Shown here: positions 11,850-26,100 of the stretch, one piece after another
How the letters are laid out: every line of letters starts with the position of its first letter
Position numbering within the stretch: position 1 is the first letter of the stretch
Origin: Acanthochlamys bracteata
Taxonomy: Eukaryota > Streptophyta > Magnoliopsida > Pandanales > Velloziaceae
Reading direction: 5' to 3'
Assembly: GCA_019914995.1 (NCBI GenBank)
Contig: CM034141.1
Location: 5,372,001-5,436,000, forward strand
Length of the DNA: 64,000 bases
Position numbers and translations under genes: made by a program
The notes under the pieces: model-generated
What the model saw: the letters and a program-made list of their open reading frames with translations, nothing else
Told to the model about the DNA's origin: nothing
Databases searched by the model: none

Positions 11850-14182
11850 TCGTCTTCCTTCGGCGGCGACGAGAAAGAGAAAAGAGTGAGTTGCTGACGT
11901 GGCAACATCAACCCCGCGAGGTAGATCTATCAATTTGCTGACGTCCGTCCTATCAAATTAATTTTGCAGATTAAATGGGCTGGTCAATACGGGAACTTAG
12001 GAGGCTTTTAGAGGACGTTTGATTTTACTTTTCAATAATTTTTCATTTATTTTTTGAGATTAAATTTATAGAATAAAATTTTATAAATTTATTAAATTTT
12101 GTTTAAAACATAAAACAAGTATATACCATTAAGTTTTATTATTGTTTCTATATTTTTTATGATGTTAAAAAATAAAACTTATTTTCTAGAATATTTTAAA
12201 TATTTTTATTTTAAAAAAATTTATTTGAATAAATTTTTCTAAAGTTCTCCATAATCCAGTGTGTACGAGCTTGTAGCAGGGCGGACCTAACCGTTTGAAT
12301 TGTACGTTTCCAATTATTTAGTTCTAATTTTTTATTTTTTATTTTTATAAATTTTATAAAATTTTTAAAATATAAAAAATTTGTACATCATAAAATTATA
12401 TCATTATTTGTTTATATAGAAATTATAAAACTTATTTTCAAAATATTTATAAAATATCTTTTATTTCAATATTTTTTTATTTTATAGTTAAATCTCAAAC
12501 GTATTCGAAGAAAGATGGATCAAAATTCTCTGCAATTGCGATAAAAAGAGATTTACTTTTTAACAAATGATATGAATTTAATGATCGAATAAATTTTTAA
12601 AATTATTTAACTAATTGTCGAATAATTATCAAATAATGATTGAATAATAATAATTATTGACCAATAATATCGGCCATCAGATGAAAAGTATTAAATTACT
12701 ATTCATTCATTAACAATTATACGATTTGTTTAAAAAAAATTTATAATAAAAAAATTTAATAAAAAATGCATTGTCGAAATATTATTTAAGCTATGGTTAA
12801 ATTAATGAATAAGTCTCCAATAAGTTTGAAGAAGTTAGAAATAATTCATAATTTTTCGAGGAATAGTTGAATAGAGGCAAATGTATTCATATCGTTTTTT
12901 AAGAATGGTTTAAGCGATAGTGATCGAAAAGTAATTGAAGAGATGGTCGAATAGTGGTAGAAGAGATGTTGAGAAGATATTAGAAGAGGAATTTTTGTGT
13001 TTCCTATTTATTTTTCCATTTAATATTTTTTGTTTGTAGATGTTACATAATTTGATGACGATTTTTCTTCAAGCATATAAATATATGTTTTTAGTATTTT
13101 TTACGAAGTATTATTTTATCGAAAGTTTCTAAACATGTTAACTATGTTGAACATTGTGTTTGAAAAACTTTAATAATATTTTGATAGATTAAAAAGTATT
13201 TATTTAAATAAATATAATTTTATGAAGTAACATAATTATTTAATAAAAATTTAGTAAATTTATATTGGTAATGGACCTTTTTACGCACTATTTGATAATA
13301 CATTCAGAACTTATTTTAATTCTTCTATTTCACATTTTAAGAATTTTTTTAAATATTATAAATTTATTTAAAATTTTTAAAACATAAAAAATGAATATCA
13401 TATCCTTTATTGTTATTAATTTTATTTTTTGAATGAAATAAAAATAAAACTTATTTTTAAATATATTTATTGTAAAAAATTCAATTTGTCTTTTTAAGTT
13501 GCGAGACACATCGACTGAAAGCGAATAAACGATCTAAATAGAGCCACGTCACCAGCAATTGCTGTTAGCCAAAAAATAAACGAATAACAAACTACAAACA
13601 CGAGAGTAACGTTATAAGAAGATAAAATAGCAATAAACAAAGTAATAAGTAAATACAAAAATTATGATGTATACATATGTTATAGGCCTATAGAAATGTC
13701 AGGATTGCTTCAAATAAAATATTTTTGATAAAAAAATAGTAAAATTTTAGACTAGAATTTTTTAGCTTAGAAAAAAAAATATATACATAATAATTTTATG
13801 ATAAATAATTTATCTAAATTTTTTCTAAAATTTAAAGAAAATTATGAATATTGTAAAAAAATTTATAGAAAATATAAATTAAAAAAGAGATAAAATAGAG
13901 AAACTATAAGTTTCTAAATTTTACAATTACAAATTGTACACCTTTTCTCCTCAGTTTTTTTTTATAATTTCTTTTCTCTGAGACACTTCTCTTTATTGAA
14001 TTGTTCTGTTGGATGTTAAAAATATTTGGCGGTATATTAGAGAGAATTTGGGCTTACAATTATTTGCCAAATAATAGAACGGCAAAAAAATAATGAAAAA
14101 ATCGCCATAAAAATAGAAAATCCAAACAATCGATTGATTGAAAATTCGTTTATGGCAACTGAACTGCAGTAGTTTCAATTAG
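11850..14182. other. AT-rich intergenic spacer
   Basis: No supported gene. 12013-12500 begins with GACGTTTGATTTTA and ends with TAAATCTCAAACGTAT, a possible imperfect inverted pair. 13290-13490 resembles the recurring AT-rich element. The rest is low-complexity A/T. Confidence 0.45.
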
Positions 14183-14470
14183 GACGTATTTTAAATGTTC
14201 GTAATTGAATTTTATAAAAATAAAAAATAAAAAATAAAATTTCTTAGAAAATAAAGTAGAAATAACATTCAATATTTGTGTTTCAATAAATTTTAAAAGT
14301 GTGTTGAAAATATAAAGATATAATTGTATTAAAAAGTATTTAAATAAGAAAGTTAGAACTGAAGTTCTGCATGTAGAAATGAAATTTTTTGTATAATTAA
14401 AATATAAAAATTATTCGGAACTCAAAATCTGAAAAAAAAAATAGAGTTACGAACATTTAAAATACGCTCT
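14183..14470. mobile_element. MITE family 2, copy 2 (TTA target duplication)
   Basis: About 288 bp. Left end GGACGTATTTTAAATGTTCG and right end CGAACATTTAAAATACGCTC form a terminal inverted repeat of ~20 bp. TTA lies immediately outside each end, the classical PIF/Harbinger target duplication. The interior shares the core AATATTTGTGTTTCAATA with copy 1 (inverted) and copy 3. Non-coding. Confidence 0.82.
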
Positions 14471-15565
14471 TAGTAACGTAACATATTATCTAAATCATCA
14501 TCTATTTCAGCAATGCGTTTGCCATTATTTTTTCATAAAGTAATTTTTAATTTTTTAATTTTTAATTTTTAAATTTATATTATAAAAATTTAAAAAATTT
14601 ATTTAAAATTTAGAAAATATAAAATAATTTTACGTAATAATATTTTATTATTATTTATTTTATTTTTTTAGTAAAAAAATAGATTTTATTTAAAAAAAAT
14701 ATTTTTCACTCAAAAAAACTTTTATTTCAAAAATACTTCTAAATGCCCACTATCTTAAAGTGGTTAAACATGTTTCAATTATTTAATAAATTTGTATAAA
14801 TAAATTTATCAAAGTAAAACTTTTGAAAATAAATTTAAAATTGAGTTTTTTTTTGGAGCATATTTTATTTGTAAGAAATTTTATTTTTTAAATTTTAGTT
14901 GTCGTCTTACATATTTTAATTATTATTTTAAATTTTACTTTCGAAGCAAATTTTTTCATAATAAATTAAATTTAAATTTTATTTTACATATTTTAATTAT
15001 TATTTTAATTATATTTTAATCTAATTTTACTTGTTATCGAACTTTGTTTTCTTTCAAAAAATTTATTTATTTTTAATTAGAACACACTCCTAAAGCTAAG
15101 CAAAAAAGTAAATTCCAATCAATTTTCACAAACAAATAAGCTTCATAAGTAATAAGACGCTCTAAATTCTCCCTATTTACTTGCACAGAGAAGAAAATTA
15201 AGAGATTATTATTTAAATGCATTAAATAAATATATTTAAATTATGTGAGAAAAAAATTTCATTATAAAATTAAGAGAAACAAATAGCCCTAAATGGATCC
15301 GGATTAGTCTTAAAACCCAAGCCACAATTCTTTCGGAGATTTTTATTTTCCCAATTTTCAAATAGGTCTTCTAAAACTATCAATTTGCTCAAATTTAGGA
15401 AAAACTATTGGTTTAAACAACTATTAAATTAATCAAATCCAAATCCTTGTTTCTGATTTTTTTCGCGAGTTCTATCTGACCAACTAGGCTCGTCCTGTTC
15501 TACTTCTTCATCTCTATCACCAGAAACAATTTTCAATCAATCGATTGATTGGATTTTCTCTTTCC
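14471..15565. other. AT-rich spacer and SPP 5' leader
   Basis: 14536-14750 matches the recurring AT-rich element. 14880-15030 holds two near-identical copies of TTACATATTTTAATTATTATTTTAA. From about 15450 the composition shifts toward C/T-rich sequence, the likely 5' leader of the SPP gene. No clear TATA box was found. Confidence 0.45.
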
Positions 15566-17070
15566 ATGGCAAGTTCTTCGTTATCGGCAGTAACGCCGCA
15601 GCTGTGTTCTCCTTCTGCTCCGGCGAATAGAGCCGACCACCTATGCAGTATCGGACAGTCCAATTTCATCCACGTCAGCAGACCGTCTACTGCTTTCTTC
15701 CATTCCGCTCGCTTGGTTTCTCTTCCCCAAACAAGGTGGTAATCTTCAATTGAAGTTTTAAAACATGCTAAAATGATTTGAGTTAATTTTTGAAGTATTT
15801 TGAAGTTGTGTAGTTAGTTTGAGTTGATTTAGAGTTGAATTTTTGAAATGAGAAGGTATTTTTTGATTCTTCGGTTCTGTTTCCATTATGATAGGCAGAA
15901 CTTGTTTACTTAGCATGGGGTTTACTTAACTTGAAATTTGATTGAAGTTTTTGGAATGGTAGTAGAAAAGGTAGAAATGGAATAGCATGTTTTACTTAAC
16001 TTGAAAGTTCTACATAACAATATTGGCTAATAAGTATATTTAGTTCCCTATTGAATTATGTGTTGCTTGAAAATCTTTTTGATGAATTAGTTTACTCTTC
16101 ACGCTGATGCTTATAGTATGAAGGATACCTGTGCGGCAGATGAAGTTACAATTTAATATGTAACACTTACTTATGGAGTCGAAAGGCATTTGTTAGAAGT
16201 AATTTTTGTTGGGTTTATAAATCGCTTGAACAGCCAAAAATTGTTTCTGCTCTGAGAAAACTGTCATAAAACCTGCACAAATTTCATTTATATTTTGTTG
16301 TAAGTATCCTTACAAACACAAATGCCATATTAACAAGTTCATAACTCAATTTTATTGGTCACAACATTTGCTTTCTGTACAAAGCTTCCTTCTTCTCTAG
16401 TAGATATAGTTGAAAGTTATGTTAAAGATGTTTCAAACTTACTAAAACGGGCTGCATCGTCTATTTATTATGAAGGAGGTCATTGCATGCTTCTACAAAA
16501 GAGAAGTTACAAGTTAAGGCAAGATTGCTTAGTTCGCAAAAGCAGTATGTTGACAGAGTATATGAGATTAAAGCATCAGAACTAACTCATCACCAGGGCG
16601 GATGCTTGTCTTGCTTTCGTTCCTCCTTTAGCCATAGGCATCTAAAAGCAAAGGGCATGGGTGTCTCTCTTGGTAAATCAGCTTTGCCTCTATGGAAGCA
16701 TTCTCTTGGAAGCAACATGGTATGTCTACCACCAATTCTTAATCAATGCTCCTTTTGCTTCCAAACTTGTTTATCCTTACTTCAACTTTGCTGTTATCCT
16801 AGTAGCTACTTGGCCTTTGAGCATTGAGGTGTCACTTGTGCATGTACCTACGTGCGCCCCCATTCTAGTCCTTCAATTAATCATATCCAACGACTATAAC
16901 TTGCACATTTTTATGCTGGCTCTAAAAATTGAAAAACCTGCATCTCTTTATTTAGGGTGAAAATATAAAATTGAATTGGCTGTTAAATCCTTTTTGTGGT
17001 TAAGCATTTCATAGAAATGTATATGGTTCCTTATCATTCTTGGTGGGCGTCATCAGTTTATGCTTTACAT

Positions 17071-17146
<76 letters not shown>

Positions 17147-20100
17147 GTCTCTGTTTCTCCTCTTTGAAATCACATGCAGGTTTTTCATCTGGAGTGTTGT
17201 TAACTTTTTGAATTGAAATTACTCATTTGCTACGCTTGTTCTTACTTCAATCTCTGCTGGCACTTCTTACTTATGTTTTGCTGATTGCAATTTGTATCTT
17301 CAGGAAAGATCAGCTTGTATCAAGTGTGCAGCTCTGGGCCCTGATGAACCTCATGTGGCAAGCAGCAGCTGGACTGACGTGAGCCTAGAGAAGCAAGGTT
17401 TGGAGTTTTGGGATTCTGCAATAGATAAACCAGATCTGGAAACGTTCTTGACTTCTCGGCTTCCCTCACACCCCAAGCTCTACCGAGGACAGCTGAAAAA
17501 TGGTCTGCTTTATATTATTCTACCAAATAAAGTTCCTGCAAACAGGTAAGACAATGTCAGTTCTTTAGCTTCATTTTTTATGGTTTGCATGCAATTGGAA
17601 TAATCCAGATAAGGGGGATAGAGGCTAAGACGTGGACTAATCTCACAAAAATATGTACTGAATCATCACATGGAATCCGAAAACTTTTTAGCATAATATC
17701 AATTCCCTATACAAGTCCCCACTGCACTCCTTTTTCTTCGTCATGGAGCACTTGTTCACTATTACAAAACAGTGGATATGTATCAGCAACATCCTTTACA
17801 AAATGCCCTAAAGTAATTTGAGCTACGGTCACTCTACATATGCCAACCTGAGGCACTATCCTATAAACTATAATCAACCATATCCTTCTCTTAATTCTTG
17901 CAAAACCATATCTGTCCACAAATTACAGCAGTTTTTCCTTGAAGATTATGGTGCTTGGAGAATAATGGTATCTAGTCCTGGACACTAAAGTGCAAATAGA
18001 TTTGGATTTAAACTTATCTTTGATGCTTTATGTGCTGATGCTATATCATGGAATTGCATTTTATTGTTATGAGCAGTATAATAAACCAGTAACAGTATCA
18101 AGAATTAGTTCGATATGATACTCTCTGAAAGCTTGGTCTTTGTTATATTCAATCTATTTTCAAACTGATATGATGGGGGGCGTTTGGGAGTGCTTTTAAA
18201 ATGGAGCTTTTCTCGAATGGAGGGTATTTTTGTCATTTTTGAGAAACGAGTTATACTTTTTTGACCTAAAAAATAAGCAATAAAAAGATCTTACCATGTA
18301 GAATTTTTCTATACTTTCTAAATTTTTAAATAAATTATCTAAATACTTATAAAAGATGTATTGAAAAATGTAAAATAAAAACTTCAAAAGTTGTTTTCTG
18401 GGAAAGCAATGCCAAACGACCCCATGTTGCTAAGCAAATAGGATCAATCTCATTAATAATTTCGAGTGTTTTCAATTGCATTCAATGACAATGAATAATG
18501 GTGCAAATGAATCATGTACCACTTGATTGTTTTCCATAGTAAGATGAAGAAATTATTTGCAGTAAATGTGTTATTTTTTTTTTTGGATCTTTGGCTGGTC
18601 TCTAGTTCAGTTTGCAGAGCTAAAGACATTTAAGTAATTTGATTGTGTTTCATGTGTAATAATGTTTGTTGCCTAGACACATTTGCATCCTGTGTTTTTA
18701 TATCAGTAAACGGGTGTGTGATATATCTATAAATGGTGCCTTAGTTTATGGTACTTATATATGTATTTCTGGACATGTTGCTGAAAGCTTTTATCTATCT
18801 TTCTGTTGACATTGTGTACTTAGATTTGAGGCACACATGGAAGTTCATGTTGGATCAGTTGATGAGGAAGATGATGAGCAAGGTATTGCTCACATGATTG
18901 AACATGTTGCATTTCTTGGAAGCAAAAAGCGTGAGAAACTTCTTGGTACTGGAGCCAGATCTAATGCATACACTGATTTTCATCATACTGTGTTTCATAT
19001 CCATTCTCCAACTAGCTCAAAGGTTTGCATTTTGCAATCGTACTATTTCTGCTATATTTGGTATATTTGGAGTTCGAGTCTTTTCTAGTGTGAAGCAGTT
19101 CTTCACCAATCCTTTTCTATGCAACCTTGTGATCTCATCCGACTTCTTAGTCACTAGTCTCCAATTCCATAATCAGTTGTTATTTTAATGACTTTGTTAG
19201 AATCATTAGATTTTAGGTTGCTTTCTGTTTCTCTAGATTATAAGCGGACACAATTTAGTTCTGGAAAGAAGAGCCAGTTGGCATCATAGACCTATGCTGC
19301 ATTATGCTTCTGTGAATCAGTCTATATCTAGTGGAATAAAAATTAATTCAAATATTCCTTTATGAAACTATTCAATGCCTTTGAATTTTTCTTATATCCC
19401 CACCAAATTAAATTTTCTTGATATCAAGCACACAGCCATTATCCTTGGAAATCGGCAGTCTTCTACTAAAATGTATAAGACTGGACACCCTTATAGGATA
19501 AGCTTTTGCTATTTTTTCGTATTATGAATCATCATTAGTTGAATTCCTGAAGAAAAATGGTGCTTAACGTAGTGCTTTGGGCCACTTCTTTTCAGGATTC
19601 GGATGGGGATTTACTTCCATTCGTATTGGATGCATTGAATGAGGTAAGGACATTCTTCACTTGGAGTTTTCCTGGATGTATGATAAATGTTTTGTCAAGG
19701 TGTTTCGATATGAGAAAGTTGTAATCTTTGCCTCCTAGATAAGTGAGATGATTTCTTCAGTTTATTTGGAAGTTGCTAGAACTTTGGCCTAGCTGCTTGC
19801 TCATTCATTTTTTACAAGATTCGTCAAAATTATATTCTATGTTGTATGCACTCAGTTTAGTTTTTGTTCATGTGTTACCAAGCTTACTCAGTAAATTCTT
19901 GTTGTCAATGAAGAAGTTTTCAATTGGTATCCCATTAAGTTGCATATGAGGCAAGGAACTTCTTTTTCTTTCACCAAGAGAAGAAGAAAACCATATATCA
20001 GAAACTATTTTCATGTGACTGGTTGTTTATTGACAATAAAAGGAGAAAAAGGAATCATGAATTCTTTATCCATATATTTGAAAGACCTTTTGACATCTGC

Positions 20101-23100
20101 TCATATTCTCTACGAAACATCTCTCTAAACAATGTAGGTGTTGGATACAGGAGTGAGAATCAATTTGCATATATAGGTAAAAGATGTTCTGCAATAGTTA
20201 GTATGGTCTCCTTTTTACTTGAATACAAGAGGAACTATGACTAACAATTATATTCTTAGGATTTAGGACCACCATGAACTCTGTAACAATTAGTTCATAA
20301 GTGGACTGAATATGAGTTGGTTGAAGTAAATGATTGATGTAAAATGGCAGTTATCGTTATATTGTTAATATGTAGTTTACAAGTGGGTCCTTCACGCGTT
20401 TCATTTTGAAGGCAGAAGTTGTATTTGTTTATATGTGTTTTTGGTGCAAATCTCATGCTATAGCATAACAATTGTATTGTGTTTTCTCTAAGGACTAGTA
20501 AATGCATAAAGATGAAGATTTGTGCTGATTCTCTTTAGTTTTGTGCTTATAATATTTTTCTTAATCCTCTCATTTGCATAATTTTCCATTTTATGTACAT
20601 AAGTCACTTTCTTATTGTATTTCCTTGGTATACGTCATATAAAGGGCAACCAAGAGGATCAATGCCGTACTAATATATTTTTGTTGAATCCAGATAGCCT
20701 TCTGCCCAAAGTTTCTTCCATCACGAGTTGAGAAGGAGAGACGAGCAATTCTTTCAGAGCTACAGATGATGAATACCATCGAATACCGCGTCGATTGCCA
20801 GGCATGAATTTAGTTAGCATATTATTAGCTAGTAGGTATGCCTCAGTATTGATTTTTGCTTGACTTCAATTTTCTTTCTGCCTTCCTACAGTTGCTACAG
20901 TATTTACATGCAGAAAACAAACTGAGCAAGAGGTTTCCGATTGGCTTAGAAGAACAGATTAAGCAATGGGATACAGATAAAATCCGGAAATTTCATGAGC
21001 GGTGGTATTTTCCTGCAAATGCCACCTTGTACTTAGTGGGAGATATTGATAATATACCGAAGACCATCTACCAGATTGAAGTATGCCTCTATTTTACATA
21101 CTTCTGCAAATTTTGGGATTATTTTTATGAAGTTGTATTCATGTTTCAATTAACACAAACTGACATATGTTGTAGACTATGTTTGGTAGGACGCATGCGG
21201 ATACTGAGATGACCCCAAGACATACAACTAGTGCATTTGGTGCTATGGCAAGCTTTTTGGTTCCAAAACTCCCTGGTGGTTTAGGTGGAAGTTTATCTGA
21301 AAAATCTGCTGTCTCCCCAGAACCACAGAAACCTATCAAAAGAGAAAGGCAAGCTGTTAGGCCTCCTGTGGAGCATCAGTGGTCACTCCCTGGACTTAGA
21401 CAAAATGCTAAGCCTCCAGCTATCTTCCAGCATGAGTTGATTCAGAATTTCTCTATCAACATGTTCTGCAAGGTATAACACATTCTTGTTTCGATTGCTT
21501 ACTTTACTAATCAATTAGCAAGCCTTTTCAGACAAAGTAACTGGCTCAAGCTTTTAGTGTGTTGGGACATATCTCCACTCTTCAACATTCAGCTACAGCC
21601 TCTTTTACCTGACTTCATACAAACTTTTCTAGCTCATAGTCAAACTCCAAATTCAACATCTTGGACCAACTCTCAAAGTTTATTCACTTTGTGGAAATTT
21701 TGAATGCTCCAGGTTGACTCAAGCTTATCCAAGTTGTCCTTCTAGATTCATACAACCTTCATTTACCTGCGCTTTAAGTGGCTAAAGTATTTTGAAAAGC
21801 CTCATTTATTTTAAGTTTGAAATGTGTTCTTTTTTGTTTTACATAACAGATCCCTGTCAACAAAGTTAGAACATATGGAGACTTGCGCAATGTTCTGATG
21901 AAGAGAATATTCTTGTCAGCGTTGCATTTTCGCATAAATACAAGATACAAGGTATTTGTTACTTAATTCTTGTTTGCATTTTCGAGTATATTTTGTAAGC
22001 TGGCTTTTATTACCTGTCTTGTGGGCTTTTAACTATCTCCTTTTCTTCTTTTCCTAGTGTATAACTTGTGAAAGGTCAGAACTATTTAGTCAGAAGTAAT
22101 TTACTTTTGTGTTTTGGTGGTGTTATTATTATTGTTTTGGGACGGCTTGAAGTTCCTTCATGGTAAATATTCCGTTGCTTTTGCAGAGCGCAAATCCTCC
22201 TTTCACATCAGTTGAGTTGGATCACAGCGATTCAGGAAGGGAAGGGTGCACTGTTACTACATTAACAATAACTGCAGAGCCTAAGAATTGGCAGAATGCT
22301 ATCAAAGTTGCTGTTCAGGAGGTTTGAGCAAACTTAAGACATTTCTGATGCACCTCTTGTATATTATTTTAAGCACATATTATTTGATAGGATGACTTTT
22401 AATTATACCTTTGTTAATGTACTTGTAAATGGTATAATCTAATATTTGATTGTTGGATCAATCAACTGTAAGTGTGGCTTAGTGGAGAGTCATTGTGCAT
22501 GATCATATTTCTGTTGAATCTCTTGAAAGCAAACATCCTGTTGCAATTCATAGACACCATTCTTCTTTTGACATATACAAGGAATTAGTTGAAAGCATGC
22601 AAAACAGCAGCAACAAGCAGGATATTACTTCGGTTCATTACTCAACCACATGTTCAGTTAATCTATAGCATTTAGTTTGTCATAGTAAAAAAGCGTTTAT
22701 TTGTTTGAGGCATGATACAGTTTGACTAATGAAGAGCATAACTCTTTTATTCAGGTACGGAGACTTAAAGAGTTTGGTGTAACCAAAGGAGAGCTAACTC
22801 GCTACATGGATGCATTAATAAAAGATAGTGAACAGCTGGCGGCAATGATCGATAGTGTCCCTTCTGTTGATAATTTGGATTTTATCATGGAGAGTGATGC
22901 ACTTGGCCATACTGTCATGGATCAGCTTCAAGGACACGAGTGTTTGGTGGCTGTTGCTGAAACAGTCACACTTGATGAAGTATCATTCACTTGATTTTAC
23001 ATACTCAACTGTTTTGTTGTTTTATTTTATTTTGAAGTTAGGAACTATGTAATACCAGGGGCATGGATGACTTCTTGGTTTAAGCTTAAATACTGTTGAT

Positions 23101-26100
23101 ACACAGGTAAATGCTGTTGGTGCTGAAGTCCTGGAATTCATCTCTGACTTTGGAAAACCTACTGCACCACTGCCTGCTGCAATTGTAGCATGTGTTCCCA
23201 AGAAGGTGTACATTGATGGAGTAGGGGAAACTGAATTTAAGATCCTCCCTGATGAAATAACTGATGCGATAAAAGCAGGACTTGATCAACCCATACATGC
23301 TGAGCCAGAGGTAATCTGTATAAATTTGTCTCAAGAACTTTTTAAATATGACTAAAATGTTTGTACATGGTTTTTAATACACACATCTTTCTTGTGTGGA
23401 GTATATAATTTCAAACTAGGCATTTTCACAAATATTTATTACCATTCTGGAATAAGAACCAATATTATGTCCTGTATTGGACATTTTTGCTAGTTATTTA
23501 TGTGCACAATATGTACCTTGCCCTATGAGAGGAGAGTGCTAAAATCCGACTACACTAGTAGAAGAGGACCTTGTTTAATGTTCAATCTTTTCATACAAGA
23601 ACATGTCTGAATTGGATGGAGGTGTGTTGTAATTTTATAAGTTGTCAGGCAGGTTTGGCTTTACCCATAATTTGATGTTTGCTATTCAAATTTGACTATT
23701 AAGTTTTTCAACCTGATTAATGGACGAAAACTGTGATGGTCATACCTTTTTATGCTAACTTACATGATTTGCTGTACTAACCTGGAAATGAGATGTATTA
23801 TTTTAGTTGCTTGGTTGAAGGTTCTACGTTCTCATGTAAACCTGGGCAATTGCCTTTCTCTTAAGCTATGACAAATCATGTTTAGTTCATTTGAGATCAC
23901 ATCTTTTTTCACTCTTCTCCATGCAGTTGACTTTTAAATATTTTATAGCTTTGTCTTGAAAGATGTACTTACTAATTTTTGTGTTTTGGACAGCTCGAGG
24001 TCCCAAAAGAATTGATAACTTCTTTTGAACTGGCTCAATTGAGGTTGCAACGTAATCCAGCATTTGTTTTGGTAAATGAAGAAGTGAAAAAAGCAAACGT
24101 TTTTGATGAAGAGACAGGTATCACCCAACGACGTCTCTCTAATGGGATTTCAGTGAACTACAAGGTACTTCTAGCTCCGTATTTATACAGTCCTGATTTT
24201 GCATCTCAATTGAAATTTCTTTCCTTACTTTCTATCCTGTTTATTATTTTCAAACATAACTGTAAGCTGCAATCTAGATGTACCTATTAGCCTTAGTATG
24301 TCAATTTGTTCTTCTAAGAATGTGTGCTGGTCAGTAGGAAAATCAGTGAGCATTCTCTGAACTCTGAAACATATCGCCCTTTCATGGTGAAGGAATCACA
24401 ATGTCTCAAGGAAAATCAGTTGATGTCTTATCTTGCAAAAGTTTCTACTTCCACTTTAACTATAACATGTTTATCAGGAACCCTGTCTTAAGCCTAACTG
24501 CGAAAGGCTGAGTATCTGTTTATGACTTCTTACTACAGGAAATGACATGGTTTCTAGTATTAAATACCTAAAATTTGCTTGACAGATTGTAAATAGGATC
24601 TGAACATTGAGCAAAAGCAAACTACACATTTCAGTTTTGTAACGGCATCTTTCGTTGTCTTTTTTTTCTGCTCAATGTTTACGTGATTTGTGTTTGAACT
24701 CCGAGATCTTTTGTTCTCTATATGTAGCTTCTTAATAGAAGGACTACAGTTAACAGTTTAAGCACTTGCTTTGGTAAGTTACATGAGACTATACCTTCCT
24801 GTTGTCGGGGTTCCATTTTGTTAAAGTTGAATTAATCGGTAACCTCTTTACTATTATTCAGTTTGTATTGGTTTCTATAAAATTGTGTATTAGTACTTGA
24901 AAATAGAAGGTTGCTTGTAGTGGAGGCTATTTGCACCTTTTTGGTATTGTTGTTGTCTTCATAATAAAACATGGTGCTTAAGAGGAATGAATAATTGATG
25001 ATCATTTAGACCAGTTCTTCTTGAAGCATAATGTTTCCTCCAAGTTTTCTGTAAAGAGTAATATGCATGTTGCTCTGTTTTGATTACCTTTATTGCTGCT
25101 GTTGTTGCCTTCTCATTTCAAAATGGTGACAGATAACTAAGAATGAAGCTAGATGTGGCGTAATGCGGCTTATTGTTGGTGGTGGAAGAGCAGCTGAAAC
25201 ATCTAAATCTAAGGGTGCTGTTGTTGTTGGCGTGCGAACTCTCAGTGAAGGTGGCTGTGTCGGCAAGTACTCAAGGGAACAGGTACACGTTTATCATACT
25301 TTGTTGGTTTTTTGTTTGAATGGCCATCTTTTACCTATTTAGCTTTTCAAGGGAGCAACTACTGAAAAGCAAGATGATTTAGCTTTCAGAGAGTGATCAA
25401 TACATTCCTTGGATTCTAAACTGTTTATTTGAAATTGTTGTTTCCCAGGTAGAACTTTTTTGTGTCAATCATTTGATAAATTGCTCGTTGGAGTCCAATG
25501 AAGAGCTTATCTGTATGGAGTTCCGGTTTAGTCTAAGAGATAATGGCATGCGAGCTGCTTTCCAACTTCTTCATATGGTTCTGGAGGTAGATTTTCCTTG
25601 TGTCCATTTAATTTTTGTGATGTATTTACTATTTTCAAATTTATTTTTATTTGAAAGGAATTAGGAAAAATCTCCTTTTGTATGAATACTTTAGACATTT
25701 TAAAATAATTTCCATATCTTAGTAGTGTTGTTTTCAATGATCAGAATTACAGAGAGTATCGGTTCCTTTTTCCCTGAATTATCTGACAATATTAATTTCT
25801 GTTTATGAAAGTTTTCTCTTAAAGCTTTAGTGACTGCACATCCGAAATGAACATACACCTCGTCTTCCAAATTTATCCTGTTATTTTGCATTTCAACTTT
25901 CGTCTTAGCATGACCTGATTTTGGTTCTTCAGGGTTAGTAAGTATATTTTCACTTTCTATCGTAACTACTTGTACCAATGTACTACTTTCCTGGCTTGCA
26001 GCATAGTGTATGGTTGGAAGATGCATTTGATAGAGCAAGACAGCTATATTTATCATATTATCGTTCTATTCCAAAAAGCTTGGAACGCTCAACTGCTCAC

